This document shows, piece by piece, positions 7,730 through 15,697 of a stretch of DNA of 64,000 nt. The stretch comes from Vibrio barjaei (lineage in GTDB: Bacteria; Pseudomonadota; Gammaproteobacteria; Enterobacterales; Vibrionaceae). The stretch lies in assembly GCF_001639065.2 (NCBI RefSeq), contig NZ_LQXO02000006.1, positions 124,001 through 188,000 of the forward strand. The letters are read 5' to 3'. Under the pieces are notes generated by a model. That model saw nothing but the letters and a program-made list of their open reading frames with translations, did not search any database and was not told the DNA's origin. Position 1 is the first letter of the stretch; every line of letters begins with the position of its first letter. The position numbers were made by a program, and so were the translations under genes.

Positions 7730-8659
7730 ATGAAAGAGATCAAAGACTTAGACCTTAATCTTCTCAAGCTATTGCAAGCAGTCGTAGAGACCAAGAACAC
7801 TCATGCAGCAGCCAGTCAGTTAGGTATTTCTCAAACTAGTGTCAGCCGAGGCTTAGCTAAATTAAGAGAAGTCTTTGGAGATCAATTGTTCATACGTAAG
7901 GCTCATGGTGTAGAACCTTCGGAATTGGCTGAAAAACTCGCAGAGGCTTCTGACGAAATGTTTACACCGATTATAAAAGTAGTTGAGTCCTATCGAGATT
8001 TTGAACCCGAAGAGTTTGATGGTGAAATTACTATTGCTCTACAGATATTTTTCTTAGAAGTTTATGGCGTCGGCATTTTTGATGCTTTGAGAAAAGTTCT
8101 TCCTAAAGCCAAGATACGATTGGTTTATTGGCAAAACGATTCGCTAGCAGAAGTCATCAATGGGCATGTTGATTACTTGGTTCAGTTCGAAGGCTATCCG
8201 ATGCCTCAGGAAATCTATCAACATCATCTAAATAGTGTGAAGCTCTGCTTGGTGGCTCGCAAGGGACACCCTGTACTGGAACAGACAAGTGACTGGGAAT
8301 CCATTCATAGGCTACCGCTCACCAGAGTTGAGATTGATGGCGTCAACTCGAAACGTTCTCCAATCGAAAAACTATATCAATCAAAAGGTTACAAAGCAGA
8401 TGTTGCTTTAGTCACTCACAGTGTAAAAGTACTGCTGCATAAACTGAAAGCTTCAGACGCTATCTTGTTTGGCAGCAGCTATATGGTAGAAATAGAGCCC
8501 GAATTGGCTTGTTATCCGCTCCCTAAACTTCCTAAAGAGTTACATCATATCAATATCGTAGGAGGTTATTTGCAGACCAAGCGAGGTTTTCCTCTTAATC
8601 AATTGCTTCATCAAACACTTCAGTCTTATTTTGATAGTGTGGAGCAGCCTGAGCTTTAA
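7730..8659 (+). CDS. LysR-family transcriptional regulator
   Basis: 309 residues. An N-terminal winged helix-turn-helix (about 8-67) contains DLNLLKLLQAVVETKNTHAAASQLGISQTSVSR split over the usual LysR positions. The effector-binding domain follows from about residue 95. The subtype with LDLNLL at the start recalls the NodD/LeuO-like branch. Targets are unknown: no gene is closely divergent, and neighbours on both sides are separated by gaps (185 bases upstream, more than 1 kb downstream). It could control the pectinacetylesterase-like gene at 9711 or the small gene at 7179, but nothing in the sequence shows this. Confidence 0.85.
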   Translation: MKEIKDLDLNLLKLLQAVVETKNTHAAASQLGISQTSVSRGLAKLREVFGDQLFIRKAHGVEPSELAEKLAEASDEMFTPIIKVVESYRDFEPEEFDGEITIALQIFFLEVYGVGIFDALRKVLPKAKIRLVYWQNDSLAEVINGHVDYLVQFEGYPMPQEIYQHHLNSVKLCLVARKGHPVLEQTSDWESIHRLPLTRVEIDGVNSKRSPIEKLYQSKGYKADVALVTHSVKVLLHKLKASDAILFGSSYMVEIEPELACYPLPKLPKELHHINIVGGYLQTKRGFPLNQLLHQTLQSYFDSVEQPEL

Positions 8660-9710
8660 ACAGGGGTCTCTTCTTATGACCAATAGAGATGGTGACCTCA
8701 GTACGATTTTCATTTCTTTTAGAACATTAGGGGGCAATCATGCCTTGATTCTGACTGGTTGATCATGTCTGTTTTACCGCGAGCTCAACTACTTGCTTCG
8801 TACACTTTGCTGATTACGAATGTGGGTAAAACCAAAAAGGCAAGTACAGGGTAACTCTCAAGTTCTCAAGACGCTCCTTTAGCCACTTTTCGTTCAGGAT
8901 TAACCAATTTAGTTGAACAACATTTTAACTATAAATTATGCATTCCAGAGTGGTTTAGCTCCAATTATGTTTAGCTGGAAGCAAAGGTAGATAGAAACCA
9001 TGGTAAGATTTTCGACACTTCTTTGAGTTACATCAGAATTTGTGAACTTATCTACTCTGCTATCGTTCAACATAGTCGCGAGGCCTTTAACACGCAGATA
9101 CAAGTGTTTAAGGTTTCAAGATACTTTTTCTTATCTGACACAAATGTACTTGACTATTTGCACTAAATTAGTTTTGTCCAAAAACGATTTAGGCCGCTAA
9201 CTAAACTAGCGTGATCACCAAGCGGTCCTAGTGACTTGGCTGTACGTAAATGGCTGTAATTTTACTACGCAGAAATTCGAGACAAGTTAGAATTTGCAGA
9301 CTTTTGTTGCAAGCATCACCATCTAGCGTTTAGTAACTTTTAATCAACGAGTTATAACGCACCACAATTCCCAAATAGCTTGGAAAACCCGACTGGCATT
9401 GAATTTAGATACTGAGCTATGCGCTATCAGAGCTCAATTTTCCGTATCAATTTCAATGCACACATCGAATACGCCGTTTACTCGGAAGTAGTTACACTCA
9501 CGCCAACTCCTTCCAGAAGAGCTATGTTAAGCAGATGCCAATCCTAGCTTGCAGTTCTCACGTTCGAAGGCAATCAATTAATAGCTCCAATTAAGTCAAT
9601 TTGTTCACAAACTAGATAACGGTCGGTTTGAGCAATGCATCTATGCGATTAAATGATTTAGTTAGCTAGCCACAATCAAGTCCTTCCAAGGGACATAAGG
9701 ATTAGGAAAA
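8660..9710. other. 1-kb gap, mostly decayed sequence
   Basis: No intact gene and no open frame of useful length. The only structure I can support is an interrupted frame at 8765-9166. The last 30 bases carry the ribosome site (AGGA) of the hydrolase at 9711. No tRNA, insertion sequence end or terminator was seen. Confidence 0.5.
8765..9166 (+). pseudogene. Possible decayed ORF with two internal stops
   Basis: A 134-codon frame from ATG (8765) to TAA (9164-9166), interrupted by only two in-frame stops: TAA after KKASTG and TAG after FSSNYV. Random sequence of this composition would be expected to have several more. The longest uninterrupted part reads ...LEAKVDRNHGKIFDTSLSYIR.... I do not recognise the family. 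The call rests on stop density alone. Confidence 0.25.
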
Positions 9711-10859
9711 ATGAGAAAACTACTTTTTTGTGCATGCATACTACTGACAACTCCTGTACTTGCGACAGGCTTAGGGGCGGCAAGTGTGACCGAATCCAAA
9801 CTACTTGATGTATGGGAAAAAGTTCCTTTAGGTGGCGAAACACTCTGTAGCGATGGTTCAGAGTACGCTATTTATTATCAAGAGGGAAAGTCAGACAACC
9901 TACATATCTTCTTTGGGCCTGGAGGTACGTGCTGGGATAAAGACACTTGCAACCGCCCGATTTATTGGCAGGAGGAATCACGTGCACTTACCGCGGAGGA
10001 CGGAGCCTACTACGCAGATGCTCTAAATATGAATGAAGAGGTATTTCAAACAGGTATTTTCCGAAATGAGAATCCAAAGAATCCTTTCAAGGACTGGAGC
10101 AAGTTAATGATATCTTACTGCTCAGCAGATGTTCATATTGGTCACAATGAGCATCAATACAAAATGCTTAATGGTGAGACTCGTTTAATCACGCACAGAG
10201 GCAAAGTTAATGTTGATGCAGCACTGAATTACCTTCAAAAAAACTATAAACAAAATCCGGAGAAGGTCTTAGTCTCGGGTGAGAGTGCGGGCGGGTTCGC
10301 TTCCATTTTTTATTTGCCACGTATCGCAGAAATGTTCAAAAACAGCAAAATCTATCAACTGTCGGATGGGAATATCATTGCGACAGAGCGCTCTATTGAA
10401 ATTGTTGAAGCGTGGGGAGTAGACAGTGAAAAGGCATTTGGTTTCAAGATCACTAATAATATAACGAAAGATGCGTACCTATACTCACTTGAGTTATTTA
10501 AGAATAATCCGCGTATTACAATGTTGCAGCAGAATACAACCTTCGACGAAACCATGATTAAGTTTCAAAGTTGGGTCTTACGAGACAAAGTCACAGATGC
10601 AGTGAAAGCTCGCTGGCACCAAGATATGATTTACGCCAAAAAGCATCTGAAAAGCGTTAGCAACGACAACTATTTCTTTTACATATCGGAGTGTGGGAAG
10701 AATCAAGAAACCAAAACGACGGCTCATTGCCTAGAGTGGAATGATATATATTACGAATGTTCTGAGGAGGGAACTTTCTTCTACAAGTGGTTAGACGATA
10801 TCATCAATAAGGAACGCAAGTATGATGTAGGTTCAAGCTATTTACCTACTTCGCTGTAA
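9711..10859 (+). CDS. Pectinacetylesterase/Notum-family hydrolase, secreted
   Basis: 382 residues with a signal peptide (MRKLLFCACILLTTPVLA). The family marks of PAE/Notum serine carboxylesterases are present in order: LCSDGSEYAIYY (45-56), the oxyanion segment FFGPGGTCW (67-75) followed by conserved Cys80, SYCSADVHIG (135-144), and the nucleophile elbow GESAGGF with Ser192. Paired cysteines (CGKNQETKTTAHC) near the C-terminus probably form a disulfide. Plant members deacetylate pectin and animal Notum removes palmitoleate; in bacteria the substrate is mostly unknown. The start has AAGGATTAGG upstream, and a hairpin (10881-10905) ends the transcript. It is a single-gene unit. Confidence 0.75.
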   Translation: MRKLLFCACILLTTPVLATGLGAASVTESKLLDVWEKVPLGGETLCSDGSEYAIYYQEGKSDNLHIFFGPGGTCWDKDTCNRPIYWQEESRALTAEDGAYYADALNMNEEVFQTGIFRNENPKNPFKDWSKLMISYCSADVHIGHNEHQYKMLNGETRLITHRGKVNVDAALNYLQKNYKQNPEKVLVSGESAGGFASIFYLPRIAEMFKNSKIYQLSDGNIIATERSIEIVEAWGVDSEKAFGFKITNNITKDAYLYSLELFKNNPRITMLQQNTTFDETMIKFQSWVLRDKVTDAVKARWHQDMIYAKKHLKSVSNDNYFFYISECGKNQETKTTAHCLEWNDIYYECSEEGTFFYKWLDDIINKERKYDVGSSYLPTSL

Positions 10860-10880
10860 AAATATGCTTAATTTGTGACG

Positions 10881-10905
10881 AAAACACGCTATATCAGCGT
10901 GTTTT
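10881..10905 (+). terminator. Terminator after PAE-family gene
   Basis: Perfect stem AAAACACGCT / AGCGTGTTTT with a 5-base loop, 21 bases after the stop codon. The symmetric A/T ends give a U-tract on the transcript. Confidence 0.75.
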
Positions 10906-11302
10906 CAGAAGTGAGTTTTTCAGCTCTGTCATAAAAATCTAAGTAACCTCGATAAGCTTAAAATTAGTTAATAATAAGTGACTCACTGCTCATAAATACA
11001 ATGCATTACAAAACCACAAGCTGAATCGATTTGGGGAGTACTTTATTGTTGTCTCAGGCTGCTCATTTTGCTATCAAATCCATATTGTTAACCTCTCTTT
11101 AAAGCCCTATTTAGAGCTTCTACGTTAATACGGTAATAATGTATGGTTTTGTAAACCTCCATTGTATAACAACTCATTAACGTAGTACTTTGATTATATA
11201 ACTGTCAGTTAGAGTGAGTTATTGAAGTAGCTCGATCGCTGGTGGGGAAACTGCGTTATGTCCAAGGAGAGTGAACCAGTTATCTAAAGTATGATGGGGT
11301 AG
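10906..11302. other. Intergenic region before small Cys gene
   Basis: About 400 AT-rich bases with no open frame I would support. The promoter of the 11303 gene should lie here, but no clear -35/-10 pair stands out. Confidence 0.4.
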
Positions 11303-11593
11303 ATGATGAGTGCAGAGCTGAGACGTAAAATAGAAGAGTTGTTAATGATCGCAAAACAGGAAGGTGTTTCTATTTTGGGGTTAGTTGATTCGGCTGATGA
11401 AGCACAATGCCAGATTTTTCGGAGCATTGAATTGAACTCTCGTCAGGGAATCCGAGCATTAGATGACATCGTCATGAGACAAAAGTGTCTTGCCGATGGT
11501 AGTGCTTGTGATACATGCCATCAATCTTGCAGAGAAGACCCTAGCTTAGAGATCCCTCAAGTTAATTCGACACTGCTCTATTTGGTTAAATAG
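11303..11593 (+). CDS. Hypothetical small protein with CxxC motif
   Basis: 96 residues (95 from the second ATG at 11306). The N-terminal half is helical and charged (SAELRRKIEELLMIAKQEG). The C-terminal part carries a cysteine cluster, C-(6)-C-x-x-C-x(3)-C (KCLADGSACDTCHQSC), that could bind a metal. No signal peptide or membrane segment. I do not recognise a family. A short inverted repeat (CTGCGTT/AACGCAG, about 11614-11636) lies just downstream. It is next to the M91-like fragment, but no functional link is visible. Confidence 0.5.
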   Translation: MMSAELRRKIEELLMIAKQEGVSILGLVDSADEAQCQIFRSIELNSRQGIRALDDIVMRQKCLADGSACDTCHQSCREDPSLEIPQVNSTLLYLVK

Positions 11594-11673
11594 TTCCAAT
11601 AAACGTTTGTATCGCTGCGTTAAAAAGAACAACGCAGTAGAGTGCGTTTGGTATTTTTCTTGCCTCTTCATTG

Positions 11674-12027
11674 ATGACACCTTCAAACCTCGCCAAACAC
11701 GCACCTCAAGGATGTCCATTTTGGATTTCTGGAGGCAGTCATAACTCCGCTTTAGACCAAAAATCTGCCACCAACGCTACAGGTTCCGTATGTCATATGC
11801 GTTTTACCAACGTTCAGGTTGTTACCCGAAGAGGTGAGAAGGCAGAGCCTTATGTGGTGCTAGCTCATGAGTTGATTCACTCTTTACATTGTCTTCAAGG
11901 TATTAAGATGGATGGTCGAGACGAAGAGTTATGGACGACTGGACTAGGCAAATATGAAAATAACCCAATGAGCGAAAACGTATTTAGAGCTCAATTTGGC
12001 TTAGCGAAAAGACAGCGATATTTCTAA
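11674..12027 (+). pseudogene. M91-like metallopeptidase fragment
   Basis: 117 residues from ATG 11674, with the zinc motif HELIHSLH (His65, His69), a following Glu-Glu (84-85) and the tail TTGLGKYENNPMSENVFRAQFGL. This order (HExxHxxH, EE, GLG, N-P-x-S-E-N, R) is what I recall for the M91 peptidase domain of NleD-type effectors. Those proteins are about 200 residues or longer, so the N-terminal half is missing. The open frame continues upstream only to a stop at 11638, and there is no ribosome site before the ATG. It is probably the remnant of a secreted toxin or effector peptidase. Zinc ligands are intact, so a short active form cannot be excluded. Confidence 0.5.
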
Positions 12028-12045
12028 ATTTTCTTCACAGTTTTA

Positions 12046-12076
12046 TTGACCTTCCCCCAAGGGGAAGGTCTACACT
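12046..12076 (+). promoter_or_regulatory. CueR/MerR-type promoter of copper efflux operon
   Basis: -35 TTGACC (12046-12051) and -10 TACACT (12071-12076) are separated by exactly 19 bases, the over-long spacing typical of MerR-family promoters. The spacer contains the dyad ACCTTCC...GGAAGGT, the classic CueR/HmrR operator. It lies 29 bases before the first gene of the Cus-type operon. The regulator gene itself is not in this window. Confidence 0.85.
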
Positions 12077-12104
12077 TGTTGAGATTTTTCGCAGAAGGCT
12101 TGTT

Positions 12105-12494
12105 ATGCGCTTTAGTGTTATTAGAAAACGTTGGATGTCGTTACTGACGGTTGTTGCGCTATTAGCATCAACATTAGTGGTTAGTGCACCTACGATGGCT
12201 TTTTCTAATGATATCGCTGTGTCTTCTCAACACGGAGCAATGGTAGATTGTACTGCTAGTGTCGACTCCTCCACAAACTCCCATCATAATGCTTCTAAGC
12301 AAACTGCTGTCAGTGAGTGTGGGGGTGAATCAAAGCATAATTGCTGTAGCGCAACGTGTGCGAACGGTGTTGGGGTTATCAGTGCAGACTTAATGCACGG
12401 TATTCATCATTTTCTCTTCTCTAAAAGAACGCTCGAACTCGCGTTTAGTCCAATTTATCGAGCAAACGGCCTCGATCGACCCCCTAGAGCGTAA
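12105..12494 (+). CDS. Small exported Cys/His-rich protein, operon leader
   Basis: 129 residues with an N-terminal hydrophobic signal (about 10-33, ending TMAFS). The mature part has clustered possible metal ligands: HH at the centre (NSHHNAS), then ECGGESKHNCCSATCANG and HGIHHF. It is the first gene behind the CueR-type promoter, with AAGG upstream of the ATG. Small proteins of this kind often precede copper-efflux genes; some are called CopL-like, but I cannot confirm that family. A periplasmic metal-binding or sensing role is inferred from composition and position. It is followed after 87 bases by the TolC-like gene. Confidence 0.6.
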   Translation: MRFSVIRKRWMSLLTVVALLASTLVVSAPTMAFSNDIAVSSQHGAMVDCTASVDSSTNSHHNASKQTAVSECGGESKHNCCSATCANGVGVISADLMHGIHHFLFSKRTLELAFSPIYRANGLDRPPRA

Positions 12495-12581
12495 TCCAAT
12501 CTAATTTTTCTAGCCCTTCTTAGAGTTCTAAGAAGTTGTTTAATCGTGCTTATTATTTAAGCGCGCAGATTGGATACTATC

Positions 12582-13964
12582 GTGAACAAACCTATTACTT
12601 TGGTTGCGCTTACCGTGAGCGCTGCCTTGTGGATGCCGATGTCTGCTTTGGCAGACGATGTCACCACGATGCAAGTTACCAACCCAAGCACAGAACAGCT
12701 TGGTTCAGTAACACTGCAACAGCTGATCGAATTGTCGATCGCCAATGATGCAAGTAGAGTTCGCTTCTACGCTCAATCAGAATCGTTAAGGCAGTCTGGG
12801 ATTGCTAGCGCTACGTTGAAAGACCCAGTATTAAAAGTTGGCGTTGGCGGCCTACCAACGGACAGCTTTCAATTAGACCAAGATCCAATGACAAACGTGT
12901 CAGTGGGTTTGATGCAACAGTTTGGACGAGGGTCGACATTAGCCCTTCAAAACCAAAAAACGCAAACGCAAGCCGATGGTGTTGAATTTCAGGTACAAAC
13001 ACGTGAGCTTGAGATAGCAAACAGTATCTCAAAGCTGTGGTATGAGCTGGGATTTCAGCAACAGTCAGAGCGTGTGCTGCTGGAAAGTCAGGGCCTAATG
13101 AGAGAAATGGTTCGCTTTATCCAAACTAACTACGCCATTGGTAACAGTGAATCTCAAGATCTGATTCAGGCTCAGTTGCAGGTCAGTAAGCTGGATGAAA
13201 AGTTGCAGGCCAACCGTCAAATGCAAAACCGCCTGATTGCTCAGCTCTCCGAATGGTTAGGTGCTCAATGGTTGTCTAATCAGCCGACTCTTAAGGCGAC
13301 CACGACTTCAGACTGGCAGAGGTTGGAAGGTCGCCTATTAGAGCACAGTCGTTCAGACTACTACGCCATTCTAAATCAGCACCCAATGGCTCGCATGGCA
13401 GATATCGAAATAGCCGCGAGTGAAACCCAAGTCGCCATTGCAGAAGAAGCGTACAAGCCTCAGTTTGGCGTTGAAGCGATGTATGCCCATAGACGAGCTA
13501 ACAATATGCGCGGTGAACCAGCGCCAGATTTAGTGAGCGCTTATGTCACGATGGATATTCCTCTGTTCACTGGTAATCGTCAGGACAAAAATCATGCTGC
13601 TGCCGAGTATCAAGTGGTTGCCTCCAAATCTAATAAGGATGCATTGCTTTCTCAGATGTACGCCAAAGTCAGTGCACTGACAATGGATAGGCAAAACCTC
13701 ACCGAACGTCTTGAACGTTATCGTCAAAGTCTCCTTTCTCAGGCTAAAGCTCGCACCAAAGCTGTAGAAAGAGGTTATGAAAACAGCACTGCGCAATTTA
13801 GTGATGTAATCACCGCCTCCAGAGACGAACTGGCAATAGAGCTAGAGGCTCTGAGGTTGGAAACGGATCTTAGTTTGGTCAATAGCGATCTGTCCTATTT
13901 TCTGGGTGGTTTTGATTATCAAGCCTCAACTCCGGTGCTTTCAGTGCCATCAAAACAACAATAA
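12582..13964 (+). CDS. cusC: TolC-family outer-membrane channel of Cus system
   Basis: About 460 residues from GTG 12582, which gives a good signal peptide (NKPITLVALTVSAALWMPMSALA); a TTG four codons earlier (12570) is the alternative. Two long coiled-coil repeats are typical of TolC/outer-membrane factors: SVTLQQLIELSIANDASRV near the start and a matching segment after about residue 275. There is no lipobox, unlike E. coli CusC, so it is probably not lipid-anchored. It should form the outer-membrane exit duct for the CusB-CusA pump encoded immediately downstream (21-base gap). Confidence 0.85.
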   Translation: MNKPITLVALTVSAALWMPMSALADDVTTMQVTNPSTEQLGSVTLQQLIELSIANDASRVRFYAQSESLRQSGIASATLKDPVLKVGVGGLPTDSFQLDQDPMTNVSVGLMQQFGRGSTLALQNQKTQTQADGVEFQVQTRELEIANSISKLWYELGFQQQSERVLLESQGLMREMVRFIQTNYAIGNSESQDLIQAQLQVSKLDEKLQANRQMQNRLIAQLSEWLGAQWLSNQPTLKATTTSDWQRLEGRLLEHSRSDYYAILNQHPMARMADIEIAASETQVAIAEEAYKPQFGVEAMYAHRRANNMRGEPAPDLVSAYVTMDIPLFTGNRQDKNHAAAEYQVVASKSNKDALLSQMYAKVSALTMDRQNLTERLERYRQSLLSQAKARTKAVERGYENSTAQFSDVITASRDELAIELEALRLETDLSLVNSDLSYFLGGFDYQASTPVLSVPSKQQ

Positions 13965-13984
13965 TTCTGAGAAGGTAAACAAAG

Positions 13985-15697
13985 ATGAAGACATTGAATG
14001 TTGCGCTATTGGCCTTAGCGGTTGGCGCTGGAATTGGTGTGTTAGTCGCTCCTTATGTCGGAGGTCATAACATGGCGGGGGCGTCCGATGAAAATGCTAG
14101 TACAAAGGGAGCGAAAGAGCCGCTGTACTGGGTAGCACCGATGGACCCAAATTATCAACGCGATCAACCAGGTAAATCCCCAATGGGAATGGACCTTATC
14201 CCAGTGTACGCCGATGACCTTAACGGTGGTAATGACAAACCAGGAACGGTCAACATCAACCCTGCGGTGGAGAACAACTTAGGAGTAAAAACAGAACCGG
14301 TAAAGCTAGCGAAGCTATCGCCGCGTATCGAGACAGTCGGCTATATCGCTTTTGATGAAAGTCGCTTATGGCAAACCAATGTGCGCGTTGCGGGCTGGGT
14401 CGAAAAGCTCTATATCAACGCTGTGGGGGAGCGTGTTAACAAAGGAGATGTGTTATTCAAGCTTTATTCGCCAGAGTTGGTCAAAGCGCAAGAAGAGTTA
14501 CTTAATGCCCATCGCACAGGACGCAGTAGCTTGGTTAAAGGCGCCACGGAGCGGTTAATTTCGTTGGGTGTAGATCGAGATCAAATTAACCAGATAGTTA
14601 GGCAAGGCAAAGCGTCTCAGACCATTGATATCAAGGCATTGGGCAATGGTGTGGTGGCTACGTTAAATATCCGTGAAGGTGGCTATTTATCCCCAGCTCA
14701 ATCGGTTATCAGCGCAGGGCCAATTGATGAAGTTTGGGTCGATGCCGAAGTGTTCGAACGTCAAGCGGAATGGATCAAAGCGGGCAGCCAAGCAACGATG
14801 ACATTGGACGCGTTATCAGGCAGGGAATGGCAAGGGGAAATTGACTATGTTTATCCAATTCTCGACCCAGCAACGAGAACGCTGAGAGTCAGACTCAAGT
14901 TTGCTAACCCAGATCATCAATTGAAGCCAAATATGTTTGCCAACATTGCGCTGCAACCCAAGACGGAGCAAGCGGTGTTGACGATACCTCGCTCAAGCGT
15001 GATTCGCTCTGGAGGGATGACTCGCGTAGTGTTATCCGAAGGTGGTGGTAAATACCGCTCAGCACGTATCGACATTGGACGAGAGGCCCGTGACCGAGTT
15101 GAGGTGTTAGCGGGATTGACCACAAGTGACAAGGTTGTGACCTCTGCGCAGTTTATGTTGGATTCGGAGTCAAGCCAAAGTGCGGATTTGTCACGAATCA
15201 ATGGCGTAGAACCGCCAGCGGAGACTGTGTGGGCGCAAGGTGAAATCACGAGTGTGATGGCAGGACACAATATGTTGACCATTAATCACCAACCTGTACC
15301 AGAGTGGGATTGGCCGGGGATGACGATGGATTTCACGGTGGACAAGGGTGTCAACCTTAACCCCTTGCAATCAGGTCAACACGTTGAGTTTGAAATGGCA
15401 AAAACCGATTCAGGGCAATACGCCATTATCGATCTCAAAGTGAGTGACAAACTGGTTGCTGAGCAGGTTTGGGTTCAAGGGGAGATCACCATGTTGATGG
15501 TTGATTTTGGCATGATAACCCTCCGTCACAACGCCGTTGCAGAATGGGGCTGGGAAGCCGGAGAAATGAACTTCACTTCCCAAGGAGACGTGGATCTAAC
15601 TGGCTTCTCTGAAGGCGACACGGTGCGTTTCTTAGTGACGAAGCAGGGTTCGGACTATGTGCTTATTGATCTGCAGCGTGGAGGAAGTCAACCATGA
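13985..15697 (+). CDS. cusB: CusB-type RND adaptor with two fused CusF-like domains
   Basis: 570 residues. An N-terminal anchor (about 5-25) is followed by a heavy-metal-binding segment (residues 48-75, APMDPNY...SPMGMDLIP with Met/Pro pattern). The adaptor core follows: barrel-sandwich and hairpin (RVAGWVEKLY...YSPELVKAQEELL), then beta-barrel. After about residue 410 come two tandem CusF-like OB domains. The first carries the copper site set His...Trp...Met-x-Met (NHQPVPEWDWPGMTMDF). The second (RHNAVAEWGWEAGEMNF) keeps His, Trp and one Met. It moves Cu(I)/Ag(I) from periplasm to CusA. AAGG precedes the ATG, and its 3' end overlaps cusA by four bases. Confidence 0.9.
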   Translation: MKTLNVALLALAVGAGIGVLVAPYVGGHNMAGASDENASTKGAKEPLYWVAPMDPNYQRDQPGKSPMGMDLIPVYADDLNGGNDKPGTVNINPAVENNLGVKTEPVKLAKLSPRIETVGYIAFDESRLWQTNVRVAGWVEKLYINAVGERVNKGDVLFKLYSPELVKAQEELLNAHRTGRSSLVKGATERLISLGVDRDQINQIVRQGKASQTIDIKALGNGVVATLNIREGGYLSPAQSVISAGPIDEVWVDAEVFERQAEWIKAGSQATMTLDALSGREWQGEIDYVYPILDPATRTLRVRLKFANPDHQLKPNMFANIALQPKTEQAVLTIPRSSVIRSGGMTRVVLSEGGGKYRSARIDIGREARDRVEVLAGLTTSDKVVTSAQFMLDSESSQSADLSRINGVEPPAETVWAQGEITSVMAGHNMLTINHQPVPEWDWPGMTMDFTVDKGVNLNPLQSGQHVEFEMAKTDSGQYAIIDLKVSDKLVAEQVWVQGEITMLMVDFGMITLRHNAVAEWGWEAGEMNFTSQGDVDLTGFSEGDTVRFLVTKQGSDYVLIDLQRGGSQP

